64,000 nucleotides of DNA from Streptomyces sp. V3I7 (GTDB taxonomy: Bacteria > Actinomycetota > Actinomycetes > Streptomycetales > Streptomycetaceae), in contig NZ_JAUSZK010000001.1 of assembly GCF_030817495.1 (NCBI RefSeq), forward strand, positions 1,591,001-1,655,000, written 5' to 3'. The position numbers and the translations under genes were made by a program. Below, one piece after another: positions 24,062 through 33,869 of this stretch (position 1 is the stretch's first letter; each line of letters starts with the position of its first letter). A model generated the notes under the pieces. The model did not search any database. It saw nothing but the letters and a program-made list of their open reading frames with translations, and had not been told where the DNA came from.

Positions 24062-25288
24062 GTGCGACAGCGTTCACTGGTGATTCTTACCTCCGTCCTC
24101 ACCACCGGAGCTCTGACTCTCACCGCCTGCGGCTCCCGCAACGACGACGGCAAGAGCGGTGACAGCGGCAACACCACCGTCGTCATCGGCGTCGACGCCC
24201 CGCTCACCGGCCAGAACTCGGCCACCGGCCTCGGCATCCAGTACGGCGCGCAGATCGCCGTCGACGACGCCAACAAGAACAAGACCGTCCCCGGCGTCAC
24301 CTTCAAGATCAAGGCCCTCGACGACAAGGCGCTGCCCGCCACCGGCCAGCAGAACGCCAGCCAGCTCGTCGCGGACAACGACGTCCTCGGCACCATCGGC
24401 CCGCTCAACTCCGGTGTGGCCACGCAGATGCAGCAGGTCTTCGCCACCGCCAACCTGGTGGAGATCTCGCCGTCCAACACCAACCCCGAGCTCACCCAGG
24501 GCAAGGACTGGCAGACCAAGAAGGTCCGCCCGTACAAGACGTACTTCCGCACCGCCACCACCGACGCCTACCAGGGCGGGTTCGCCGCGGACTACGCCTT
24601 CAACGGCCTCAAGAAGAAGAAGGCCTTCGTCGTCGACGACAAGCAGACCTACGGCGCCGGCCTCTCCAAGATCTTCAAGCAGCAGTTCGCCAAGCAGGGC
24701 GGCAAGATCGTCGGCACCGACCACGTCAGCGTCGGCGACCGCGACTTCTCCACCCTCGTCACCAAGATCAAGAACTCGAAGGCCGACATCCTCTACTACG
24801 GCGGCCAGTACGACGAGTCCCAGGTCCTGACCAAGCAGCTCAAGGACGGCGGCGTCAAGATCCCGCTGTTCGGCGGCGACGGCATGTTCACCCCGACCTT
24901 CATCAAGACCGCAGGCAAGGCCTCCGAGGGCGACCTCGTCACCTCCATCGGCGTCCCCGTCGACACCCTGCCCGCCGCCAAGGACTTCGTCGCCGCCTAC
25001 AAGGCCAAGAAGTACCCCGGCGACTACGGCACCTACGGCAGCTACTCCTACGACGCCGCCACCGCCATCATCAAGGCCGTCGGCCAGGTCGTGAAGGACG
25101 GCAAGGTCCCCAGCGACGCCCGCGCCCAGGTCACCGACGCCATCCAGAAGACGTCCTTCGAGGGCATCTCCGGAAAGATCTCGTTCGACGAGTTCGGCGA
25201 CACCACCAACAAGCAGCTGACGGTCTACCAGGTCACCAAGGGCGAGTGGAAGTCCGTCAAGAGCGGCACCTTCGAGCCCAAGAACTGA
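24062..25288 (+). CDS. livK: Branched-chain amino acid ABC transporter, substrate-binding lipoprotein
   Basis: A 408-residue periplasmic-binding-protein type I (Leu/Ile/Val-binding) lipoprotein. Lipobox L-T-A-C puts the lipidated cysteine at residue 23, after MRQRSLVILTSVLTTGALTL. The ligand-binding core includes IGVDAPLTGQNSATGLGIQY, ALDDKALPATGQQNASQLVA, DVLGTIGPLNSGVATQMQQV, RTATTDAYQGGFAADYAF and DILYYGGQYDESQVLTKQLK. It binds the amino acid outside the membrane and delivers it to LivHM. GTG start at 24062 with AAGGA upstream. First gene of a five-gene operon; a 101-base gap follows, after which the other four genes overlap end to start. Confidence 0.93.
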   Translation: MRQRSLVILTSVLTTGALTLTACGSRNDDGKSGDSGNTTVVIGVDAPLTGQNSATGLGIQYGAQIAVDDANKNKTVPGVTFKIKALDDKALPATGQQNASQLVADNDVLGTIGPLNSGVATQMQQVFATANLVEISPSNTNPELTQGKDWQTKKVRPYKTYFRTATTDAYQGGFAADYAFNGLKKKKAFVVDDKQTYGAGLSKIFKQQFAKQGGKIVGTDHVSVGDRDFSTLVTKIKNSKADILYYGGQYDESQVLTKQLKDGGVKIPLFGGDGMFTPTFIKTAGKASEGDLVTSIGVPVDTLPAAKDFVAAYKAKKYPGDYGTYGSYSYDAATAIIKAVGQVVKDGKVPSDARAQVTDAIQKTSFEGISGKISFDEFGDTTNKQLTVYQVTKGEWKSVKSGTFEPKN

Positions 25289-25389
25289 CCCTCGCACCAC
25301 CCCGGGCCGCGCGGCACAGACCACCGTCTCCGCGCGGCCCCTGTTCTACCCCAGACCCCTGTTACTCCCCACCACATGGAGGCCATGCG

Positions 25390-26319
25390 GTGAACACCCT
25401 GCCGCAGCAGCTGGCCAACGGGCTGTTCCTCGGCTCGATGTACGGCCTGATCGCCATCGGCTACACGATGGTGTACGGCATCGTCCAGCTCATCAACTTC
25501 GCCCACGGCGAGATCTTCATGACCGGAGGCTTCGGCGCACTCACGGTCTACCTCGCCCTGCCGGACGGCATATCCATGTGGATTGCCCTACCAGCCATGC
25601 TCATCGGCGGAGCACTCGTCGCCGTGCTCATCGCCGTCGGCGCCGAACGCTTCGCCTACCGGCCACTGCGCGGCGCACCACGCCTCGCCCCCCTCATCAC
25701 CGCCATCGGCCTCTCCCTCGCCCTCCAGCAGGCCGTCTTCAACTGGTACCCCGACGCCAAGTCCGCCCGCGTCTTCCCCCAGCTCCCCGTCGGCCCCTTC
25801 CATCTCGGCCACATCACCATCCAGAGCGGCGACCTCTTCCTCCTCGTCGCCGCCCCCCTGTGCATGGCCGTCCTCGCCCTCTTCGTCCGCCTCTCCCGCA
25901 CCGGCCGCGCCATGCAGGCCACCGCCCAGGACCCGGACACCGCACAGCTCATGGGCATCGACACCAACCGCATCATCGTCATCGCCTTCGCCATCGGCGG
26001 CCTCTTCGCCGCCGTCGCCGGCGTCTCCTACGGCCTCAAGTACGGCTCCATCGCCTACGACATGGGCTTCATCGCCGGCCTCAAGGCCTTCACCGCCGCC
26101 GTCCTCGGCGGCATCGGCAACATCTACGGCGCCATGCTCGGCGGCCTCGTCCTCGGCCTCGCCGAAGCCATGGCCACCGCCTACATCGCCGACGTCCCCG
26201 GCATGCAGCAGCTCGGCGGACAGGGCTGGGCCGCCGTCTGGGCCTTCGTCCTGCTCATCCTCGTACTCCTCTTCAGGCCACAAGGCCTGCTCGGCGAACG
26301 CGTCGCGGACAGGGCGTGA
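25390..26319 (+). CDS. livH: Branched-chain amino acid ABC transporter permease LivH
   Basis: A 309-residue inner-membrane permease with about eight hydrophobic segments. The start LPQQLANGLFLGSMYGLIAI, the GYTMVYGIVQLINFAHGEIF segment and the cytoplasmic loop RTGRAMQATAQDPDTAQLMG (EAA-like coupling loop) are characteristic of LivH. GTG 25390 has GGAGG seven bases upstream. The stop overlaps the livM start (GTGA). Confidence 0.94.
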   Translation: MNTLPQQLANGLFLGSMYGLIAIGYTMVYGIVQLINFAHGEIFMTGGFGALTVYLALPDGISMWIALPAMLIGGALVAVLIAVGAERFAYRPLRGAPRLAPLITAIGLSLALQQAVFNWYPDAKSARVFPQLPVGPFHLGHITIQSGDLFLLVAAPLCMAVLALFVRLSRTGRAMQATAQDPDTAQLMGIDTNRIIVIAFAIGGLFAAVAGVSYGLKYGSIAYDMGFIAGLKAFTAAVLGGIGNIYGAMLGGLVLGLAEAMATAYIADVPGMQQLGGQGWAAVWAFVLLILVLLFRPQGLLGERVADRA

Positions 26320-28156
26320 GCAGCATGACCGACATCGAGACCACCCCCGTCATCCCGCTGCCCGCAGCCCTCGCACGCGCGCTGGCCACCGCAGGCGCCG
26401 TCCTCACCCTCGCGTCCACCTTCCTCGCATGGACATGGACCGCAGCCTTTCCCGGCGACCTCACCATCTACGGCTACCCCGCGGGCCTCCAGGTCATCAC
26501 CCTCATCGGCGCGGTCCTCGCCCTCGTCCTCGCCCTCGCCGCCTACGGCGTCCCCGGCCTGGACCGGCTCACCCCCAGCCGCAGCAACAACCCCCTCGCA
26601 CTCATCTCCCTCGGCACCTTCGCCGTCGTCTGGTTCACCATCATCGCCATCGCCGTCGACCTCGGCGGCCTCGCCAACCTCGAACCCGGCGGATACATCG
26701 CCGCCGTCGCCGCCCTCATCCTCGCCGGCGGCGCACTCGGCCTGCCCCTCGACCGGCACACCGCCGACTCCCAGCGCAAGTCGAGCTGGGCCGCACACCG
26801 CATGCTCGGCATTTACTACCGCGCATACCGCTACCTGCGGCTCGCCAAGCCCACAACACCCAAGGCCACCACGACGCCCCGCGCCTGGGCCGAACGCCTC
26901 ACCATCGCCATCGCCACCGCCCTCGCCCTCGTCGTCTTCACCTACGGCATCGGCATCGACGACGACGCCAGCGAAACCTTCATCGGCTACCTGATCCTCA
27001 TCGTCTTCGGCACCATCGCCCTCATCCACGCCGGACTCCTCGACCGCTACGCGGCCATCTGCGCCCGGCACAAGGGATTCGCCGCCGGCCTCGCCTTCGC
27101 CGCCGCCGCGGTCTTCCCCTTCACCCAGAGCAACGACCACAACGCCAACCTCGGCGTCAGCATCCTCATCTTCGCCACCGTCGCCCTCGGCCTGAACATC
27201 GTCGTCGGCCTCACCGGCCTCCTCGACCTCGGATACGTCGCCTTCCTCGGCGTCGGCGCCTACGCCGCCGCCCTCGTCTCCGGCTCCGAGTTCTCCCGCT
27301 TCGCCGGCGTCCAGTTCCCCTTCTGGGCCGCCGCCCTCACCGGCATGGGCGCCTCCCTCGTCTTCGGCGTCCTCATCGGCGCACCCACCCTGCGCCTGCG
27401 CGGCGACTACCTCGCCATCGTCACCCTCGGCTTCGGAGAGATCTTCCGCATCACCGTCAACAACCTCGACGGCGACTCCGGACCCAACCTCACCAACGGC
27501 CCCAACGGCATCTCCCGGATCCCCGACATCGAGCTCTTCGGACTCAACCTCGGCGACTCCCACGACATCGCCGGATTCACCCTCGGCCGATTCGCCAACT
27601 ACCTGTTCCTCATGCTCATCGTCACGGCCATCGTCGTCCTCGTCTTCACCCGCGCCGCCGACTCCCGCATCGGCCGCTCCTGGATCGCCATCCGCGAGGA
27701 CGAGACCGCCGCCACCGCCATGGGCATCAACGGCTTCCGCGTCAAACTCATCGCCTTCGCCCTCGGTGCCTCCCTCGCAGGACTCGCCGGCACGGTCATG
27801 GCTCACGTCAACTACAGCGTGAACCCGCAGCCCTACCAGTTCGCCGGCGCCGCCCCGCCCAACTCCGCCTTCCTCCTCGCCGCCGTCGTCCTCGGCGGCA
27901 TGGGCACCGTCAGCGGCCCCCTCCTCGGCGCCAGCCTGCTCTACCTCATCCCCGAGAAGCTCCAGTTCCTCCAGAACTACGAACTCCTCGCCTTCGGCAT
28001 CGCCCTCGTCCTCCTCATGCGCTTCCGCCCCGAGGGCATCATCGCCAACCGCCGCCGCCAACTCGAATTCCACGAGACCGGCCAACTCGACATCCCAGAA
28101 CAAGCGACGCTGACCGACGAACCGTCGTCCATCACGTCCGTCACCAAGGCGGGGGC

Positions 28157-28160
<4 letters not shown>
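26316..28160 (+). CDS. livM: Branched-chain amino acid ABC transporter permease LivM (long form)
   Basis: A 614-residue permease, longer than the 320-430 residues usual for LivM. The C-terminal part from about residue 290 is the standard LivM: ALGLNIVVGLTGLLDLGYVA, GAPTLRLRGDYLAIVTLGFG, WIAIREDETAATAMGINGFR and LGGMGTVSGPLLGASLLYLI. The N-terminal 280 residues add about seven further hydrophobic segments (e.g. LATAGAVLTLASTFLAWTWT, SLGTFAVVWFTIIAIAVDLG) with a charged linker in between. Streptomyces LivM proteins often have this extension as I recall; its role is unknown. The GTG at 26316 overlaps the livH stop; ATG 26325 is an alternative. Confidence 0.93.
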
Positions 28161-29094
<934 letters not shown>

Positions 29095-29098
<4 letters not shown>

Positions 29099-29811
29099 CC
29101 GCACTCCTCGAGGTCGAGGACCTCCGGGTCGCCTACGGCAAGATCGAAGCCGTCAAGGGCATCTCGTTCAGCGTCGAGGCCGGCCAGGTCGTCACCCTCA
29201 TCGGCACCAACGGCGCCGGCAAGACGACCACCCTGCGCACCCTCTCCGGACTGCTCAAGCCCACCTCCGGGAAGATCCTCTTCGACGGCAAACCGCTCAG
29301 CGGCGTACCCGCCCACAAGATCGTCGCCCTCGGCCTCGCCCACTCCCCCGAAGGCCGGCACATCTTCCCCCGCCTCACCATCACCGAGAACCTCCAGCTC
29401 GGCGCCTTCCTCCGCAAGGACAAGGAAGGCATCGAGAAGGACATCCAACGGGCCTACGACCTCTTCCCCATCCTCGGAGAACGCCGCAAGCAGGCCGCCG
29501 GCACCCTCTCCGGCGGCGAGCAGCAGATGCTCGCCATGGGCCGCGCCCTGATGTCCCGGCCCAAGCTGCTCATGCTCGACGAACCCTCCATGGGCCTCTC
29601 GCCGATCATGATGCAGAAGATCATGGCCACCATCGCCGAGCTGAAGTCCCAGGGCACCACCATCCTGCTCGTCGAGCAGAACGCCCAGGCCGCCCTCTCG
29701 CTCGCCGACCAGGGCCACGTCATGGAGGTCGGCACCATCGCCCTCTCCGGCAGCGGACAGGACCTGCTGCACGACGAGTCGGTACGCAAGGCGTACCTCG
29801 GCGAGGACTGA
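29095..29811 (+). CDS. livF: Branched-chain amino acid ABC transporter ATPase LivF
   Basis: A 238-residue ABC ATPase with Walker A GTNGAGKTT, signature motif LSGGEQQMLAMGRAL, Walker B LLMLDEPSMGLSP and H-loop LLVEQNAQAAL; VALGLAHSPEGRHIFPRLTI is the LivF-specific stretch before ENLQLGAF. It pairs with LivG as the energising heterodimer. GTG overlaps the livG stop. Last gene of the operon, followed by a strong terminator. Confidence 0.96.
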
Positions 29812-29830
29812 TGCCGTAGACGCCGTATAT

Positions 29831-29874
29831 GGGAGAGGCCCGCGCCCCTGGATCCAGGGGCGCGGGCCTCTCCC
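29831..29874. terminator. Bidirectional terminator between livF and the response regulator
   Basis: A perfect 44-base palindrome: 22 bases (29831-29852) pair with 29853-29874. It lies between the convergent ends of livF (29811) and the ANTAR regulator (29888), so can serve both strands. Confidence 0.9.
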
Positions 29875-29887
29875 GTACGACTGTTGC

Positions 29888-30544
29888 TCAGCCCTTGGCG
29901 GACTTCTTCTCCTGGCTGTCCGCGATGACCGCCTCGGCGACCTGCTGCATCGACATCCGCCGGTCCATCGACGTCTTCTGGATCCACCGGAACGCGGCCG
30001 GCTCGGACAGCCCGTACTCCGTCTGGAGAATGGACTTCGCGCGGTCCACCAGCTTGCGGGTCTCCAGGCGCTGGGAGAGGTCGGCGACCTCCTTCTCCAG
30101 CTCCCGCAGCTCGGTGAAGCGGGACACGGCCATCTCGATCGCCGGCACGACGTCGCTCTTGCTGAACGGCTTCACCAGGTACGCCATCGCACCGGCGTCC
30201 CTCGCCCGCTCGACGAGGTCGCGCTGCGAGAAGGCGGTGAGCATGAGGACCGGGGCGATGGACTCCTCGGCGATCTTCTCGGCCGCGGAGATGCCGTCGA
30301 GCTTGGGCATCTTCACGTCGAGGATCACCAGGTCGGGCCGGTGCTCGCGGGCGAGTTCCACGGCCTGCTCCCCGTCACCGGCCTCGCCGACGACGGTGTA
30401 CCCCTCCTCCTCCAGCATCTCTTTCAGATCGAGCCGGATCAGCGCCTCGTCCTCCGCGATGACGACGCGGGTCGTCAGCGGAGGCACGTGCGACTTGTCG
30501 TCGTCGGGCACGTCTGTGGGCTGGGGCGACTCGGGGGCGGTCAC
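29888..30544 (-). CDS. Response regulator with ANTAR RNA-binding antiterminator domain (PdtaR-like)
   Basis: A 218-residue regulator. The receiver domain (about 25-145) has the acidic pocket VVIAEDEALIRLD, phospho-acceptor LVILDVKMPKLDG, switch Thr in VLMLTAFSQ and Lys in YLVKPFSK. A short coiled-coil leads to an ANTAR domain: LETRKLVDRAKSILQTEYGL, SEPAAFRWIQKTSMDRRMSM and QQVAEAVI. ANTAR proteins bind paired hairpins in nascent RNA to prevent termination; the mycobacterial PdtaR acts with histidine kinase PdtaS. No kinase gene is adjacent, so it is an orphan here. GTG 30544. A tRNA-Leu gene is divergent next to it. Confidence 0.93.
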   Translation of the reverse strand: MTAPESPQPTDVPDDDKSHVPPLTTRVVIAEDEALIRLDLKEMLEEEGYTVVGEAGDGEQAVELAREHRPDLVILDVKMPKLDGISAAEKIAEESIAPVLMLTAFSQRDLVERARDAGAMAYLVKPFSKSDVVPAIEMAVSRFTELRELEKEVADLSQRLETRKLVDRAKSILQTEYGLSEPAAFRWIQKTSMDRRMSMQQVAEAVIADSQEKKSAKG

Positions 30545-30650
30545 AGGGGCTCCTTGATACGGGCCGGGCGGGTGCTGCGCTAACCACAGAGCCTACCTAG
30601 CTGCAGCAGCCTCCAGTGAACCGGTACACTGCCATGCAGTTCCACGACCT

Positions 30651-30734
30651 GCCCGGTTGGAGGAATCTGGTTAGACTCGCGGTGCTCAAACCACCGTGCC
30701 TTAGGGCATGTGGGTTCGAATCCCACACCGGGCA
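30651..30734 (+). tRNA. tRNA-Leu (anticodon CAA)
   Basis: An 84-base class II tRNA. The acceptor stem is GCCCGGT (30651-30657) with ACCGGGC (30727-30733) plus discriminator A; CCA is not encoded. The anticodon stem CGGTG/CACCG encloses loop CTCAAAC, anticodon CAA, decoding UUG. A long variable arm (TGCC...GGCA) and T arm GTGGG-TTCGAAT-CCCAC are present. This is not the bldA tRNA, which reads UUA. Confidence 0.96.
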
Positions 30735-30744
30735 CTCAGAACGG

Positions 30745-30782
30745 AAAGCGGAGGACCACGTTCGCATGGTCCTCCGCTTTTT
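30745..30782 (+). terminator. Rho-independent terminator after tRNA-Leu
   Basis: A perfect 14-bp stem (30745-30758 with 30767-30780), 8-base loop, followed by a run of five T (30778-30782). It is one of the few hairpins here with a T tract. It separates the tRNA from the gene at 30821. Confidence 0.92.
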
Positions 30783-30820
30783 GCTGCATATGGCCGTCGG
30801 CGATCACACAGAGTGGCCGC

Positions 30821-31600
30821 ATGGAACAGCACAGTCCTTCGATCCGCGCTCATGCTGTCGCACTCATGCGCCAGGGCGTCCCCAACCGTATGGTCGCCGA
30901 GCAGCTCAACATCCCGCGCGGGACCGTCGGCTGGTGGCGGAGCGAAGACCGCAAGGCTCGCGGCGAGATCTACCATCAGCCGACCGACTGTCCTAGGTGT
31001 ACCGGGCGCCCTGTCGACCAGGTCGCGTACGCCTACCTGCTCGGCCTCTACCTCGGCGACGGGCACATCGTCTCCAAGTACAAGCAGCACCACTTGTCGA
31101 TCTTCTGCGACGCCACACAAACCGGCCTCATCGCAGCCGCCGAGGATGCCATGCGCAAGGTGATGTCACAGCCCAGCGTCAGGCAACGACGCAAGACCGG
31201 CTGCGTGGAGGTGAAGTCTCACAGCATGCACTGGACCTGCATGTTCCCCCAACACGGCCGGGGCAAGAAGCACGAACGCCACATCGCCCTTGAACCCTGG
31301 CAGCAGGAAATCGTCGACGCGCACCCTTGGGATTTCATCCGAGGGCTCATCCATTCCGACGGTTGCCGCATCATCAACTGGACGGAAAAGCTGGTCGCCG
31401 GGGCGCGCAAGCGCTACGAATACCCTCGGTATTTCTTCTCCAACAAGTCGGACGACATCCGGAAGCTCTTCACGAACACCCTCGACAAGGTAGGCGTCGA
31501 GTGGACCACCCTGGCTCGCGGAAGCGACCCCTTCAACATCTCCGTCGCCCGCAAAGCCTCCGTCGCCCTCATGGACCTCCACGTAGGGCCCAAATACTGA
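30821..31600 (+). CDS. HTH protein with LAGLIDADG homing-endonuclease-like domain
   Basis: A 259-residue protein. The first 45 residues form a resolvase/HTH_23-like helix-turn-helix (SIRAHAVALMRQGVPNRMVA, EQLNIPRGTVGWWRSEDRK). The rest resembles a LAGLIDADG homing-endonuclease fold, with AYLLGLYLGDGHI (first motif, acidic residue kept as D) and WDFIRGLIHSDGCRI (second motif, D kept). A C-P-R-C pair lies between HTH and the first motif (TDCPRCTGRP). There is no intein or intron around it. ATG 30821 was chosen because the HTH begins there; longer readings run into the tRNA. It sits 86 bases behind tRNA-Leu with its own start, convergent with pyk. Its role as regulator or nuclease is unknown. 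Confidence 0.75.
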   Translation: MEQHSPSIRAHAVALMRQGVPNRMVAEQLNIPRGTVGWWRSEDRKARGEIYHQPTDCPRCTGRPVDQVAYAYLLGLYLGDGHIVSKYKQHHLSIFCDATQTGLIAAAEDAMRKVMSQPSVRQRRKTGCVEVKSHSMHWTCMFPQHGRGKKHERHIALEPWQQEIVDAHPWDFIRGLIHSDGCRIINWTEKLVAGARKRYEYPRYFFSNKSDDIRKLFTNTLDKVGVEWTTLARGSDPFNISVARKASVALMDLHVGPKY

Positions 31601-31607
31601 CCGTCCC

Positions 31608-33044
31608 CTACTTAGGGCTGTCGTCCTCCCCGATGTGATGCACCCGCACCAGGTTCGTCGAGCCCGCGACTCCCGGAGGCGAGCCCGCCGTGATGACGAC
31701 CACGTCGCCCTTCTTGCAGCGGCCGTACTTCAACAGCAACTCGTCCACCTGGTCCACCATCGCGTCCGTCGAGTCCGCCTGCGGTCCCAGGAACGTTTCC
31801 ACGCCCCACGTGAGGCTGAGTTGGGAGCGGGTGGCCGGTTCGGGGGTGAAGGCGAGGAGGGGGATCGGGGAGCGGTAGCGGGAGAGGCGGCGGGCGGTGT
31901 CTCCGGATTGGGTGAAGGCCACCAGGAACTTGGCGGCGAGGAAGTCGCCCGTCTCCGCCGCCGCGCGGGCGACCGCGCCGCCCTGGGTGCGGGGTTTGTT
32001 CCTTTCCGTCAAGGCCGGTAGGCCCTTGGCGAGGATGTCCTCCTCCGCCGCCTCGGCGATACGGGCCATCGTGCGGACCGTTTCCACGGCGTGCTTGCCC
32101 ACGCTCGTCTCACCCGACAGCATCACCGCGTCCGTGCCGTCGATGATCGCGTTGGCGACGTCGGAGGCCTCCGCGCGCGTGGGCCGGGCGTTCTCGATCA
32201 TCGAGTCGAGCATCTGGGTGGCGACGATGACCGGCTTGGCGTTGCGTTTGGCGAGTTTGATGGCGCGCTTCTGGACGATGGGGACCTGCTCCAGGGGCAT
32301 TTCGACGCCGAGGTCGCCGCGGGCGACCATGAGGCCGTCGAAGGCGGCGACGATGTCCTCGATGGCGTCGACGGCCTGGGGTTTCTCGATCTTGGCGATG
32401 ACGGGCAGGCGCCGGCCTTCCTCGTCCATGACGCGGTGGACGTCCTTGATGTCCTTGCCGCTGCGGACGAAGGAGAGGGCGATGGTGTCGAAGCCGGTGC
32501 GCAGGGCCCAGCGGAGGTCGGTCTCGTCCTTCTTGGAGAGGGCGGGGACGGAGACGGCGACGCCGGGCAGGTTGAGGCCTTTGTGGTCGGAGACGACGCC
32601 GCCTTCGAGCACGGTGGTGTGGACGCGGGGTCCGTCGACGGAGGTGACTTCGAGGCTGACCTTGCCGTCGTCGACGAGGATGCGTTCGCCGGGGGTGACG
32701 TCGGTGGCGAGGCCGGGGTGGGTGGTTCCGCACTGGTGGCGGTCGCCCTGGGCGCCGTCCTCGACGGTGATGGTGAAGGGGTCGCCGCGTTCGAGGAGTA
32801 CGGGGCCTTCGGTGAAGCGGCCGAGTCGGATCTTCGGGCCTTGAAGGTCGGCGAGGATTCCGACGCTGCGGCCGATTTCGTCGGAGGCCTTGCGTACGTG
32901 CTGGTAGCGCTCCTCGTGTTCGGCGTGGGTGCCGTGGCTGAGGTTGAATCGGGCGACGTCCATTCCGGCTTCGACCAGGGCTTTGATCTGGTCGTACGCG
33001 TCGGTGGCGGGTCCCAGTGTGCAGACGATCTTTGCTCGGCGCAT
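31608..33044 (-). CDS. pyk: Pyruvate kinase
   Basis: A 478-residue pyruvate kinase (phosphoenolpyruvate + ADP to pyruvate + ATP). Motifs: MRRAKIVCTLGPATDAYDQI at the N-terminus, MDVARFNLSHGTHAEHE, the B-domain (residues about 70-165), IAKIEKPQAVDAIEDIV with the catalytic Lys, FDGLMVARGDLGVEMPLEQV, KPVIVATQMLDSMIENARPT and the C-terminal allosteric domain with SGDTARRLSRYR. Start ATG 33044 matches the family; the frame stays open 19 codons further without support. It is convergent with the HTH/LAGLIDADG gene only 7 bases away, with no obvious hairpin between them. Confidence 0.97.
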   Translation of the reverse strand: MRRAKIVCTLGPATDAYDQIKALVEAGMDVARFNLSHGTHAEHEERYQHVRKASDEIGRSVGILADLQGPKIRLGRFTEGPVLLERGDPFTITVEDGAQGDRHQCGTTHPGLATDVTPGERILVDDGKVSLEVTSVDGPRVHTTVLEGGVVSDHKGLNLPGVAVSVPALSKKDETDLRWALRTGFDTIALSFVRSGKDIKDVHRVMDEEGRRLPVIAKIEKPQAVDAIEDIVAAFDGLMVARGDLGVEMPLEQVPIVQKRAIKLAKRNAKPVIVATQMLDSMIENARPTRAEASDVANAIIDGTDAVMLSGETSVGKHAVETVRTMARIAEAAEEDILAKGLPALTERNKPRTQGGAVARAAAETGDFLAAKFLVAFTQSGDTARRLSRYRSPIPLLAFTPEPATRSQLSLTWGVETFLGPQADSTDAMVDQVDELLLKYGRCKKGDVVVITAGSPPGVAGSTNLVRVHHIGEDDSPK

Positions 33045-33194
33045 GGTTTCGAGCCTAGGCCTTACCCGCGGGTAGAGATTTGGTGTGACGTGACTGCTCA
33101 AGGACCTTCGGGTGAAGGGGGATTGACAAGTCTTGAATCAAGCAGCCTGGAATATTCCGTTGGGTTATTCATTCGAATTCCGGGCTCGGTCGGT

Positions 33195-33869
33195 TCACAG
33201 GTGCGGTGGCGTCATCGTGAAGCGGGCGGTGACCTGGGCGTAGAGGTGCTGGCGTTGGGGTTCGAGGTCGAGTGCGGGAGGCGGTGTGTTTTCCGCGGGT
33301 GCTCCGTAGCCGGGGGCGCGGGGGGCTGTGCGGACGCGGGGTTCGGCGTGTTCCGTGCCGATGTCGGCGATGTCGATGAGGCCGGTCAGGGTGCTGCCGA
33401 GGGCTTCCGCGTATTCGCGGGCGCGCTGGACGGCTTCGCGTACGGCCTGCCGGCGGACCTGGGTGCGGGCCGGTGAGTCGGGGCGCAGTGCCCACCAGGG
33501 GCCGTCGACGCGGGTGAGTTCGAGGTCGGCGAGGCGGGTGGTGAGTTCGCCGAGGAGGGTGAAGTCGGAGAGTACGGCGGTGATCTGGACGTGTCCGTGG
33601 TGGGTGCGGACGCGTTCGCCTCGGCCGCGTTCGCTGAGTTCGGGGGTGATGGTGAGGTGGCCGGTCTCCAGGCGTTCTACGGCGTCGCCGTGGCTCTTGA
33701 TGAGGTCGAGGGCGGCGGCGTTGCGTCGGGTGAGGTCGTCGAGGGCCGAACGTCGGTCGCGGCCACGGGCGTTGACGGTGACGGTGATGCGTGCTGTCTC
33801 GGGTTCGGCTTCGAGGTGTGCTTCGCCGCGGACGGCGACGCGGGGCGGTTCGGGCGAAGGGCTCGTCAT
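33195..33869 (-). CDS. SIMPL-domain (DUF541) protein
   Basis: A 224-residue protein with the SIMPL/DUF541 fold: VAVRGEAHLEAEPETARITV, NAAALDLIKSHGDAVERLET, VQITAVLSDFTLLGELTTRL, RRQAVREAVQRAREYAEALG and the terminal LYAQVTARFTMTP strand. There is no signal peptide, unlike many family members, so it is probably cytoplasmic. Function is unknown in actinobacteria. Its ATG overlaps the TGA of the N-hydroxylase gene upstream (ATGA), so the two are co-translated. The downstream 150 bases separate it from pyk. Confidence 0.83.
   Translation of the reverse strand: MTSPSPEPPRVAVRGEAHLEAEPETARITVTVNARGRDRRSALDDLTRRNAAALDLIKSHGDAVERLETGHLTITPELSERGRGERVRTHHGHVQITAVLSDFTLLGELTTRLADLELTRVDGPWWALRPDSPARTQVRRQAVREAVQRAREYAEALGSTLTGLIDIADIGTEHAEPRVRTAPRAPGYGAPAENTPPPALDLEPQRQHLYAQVTARFTMTPPHL

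Noticed and set aside
30745..30782. Attachment-site core or integrase locus at tRNA-Leu
   Set aside because: The hairpin is a normal T-tailed terminator; no integrase gene and no repeated 3' tRNA end were seen nearby.
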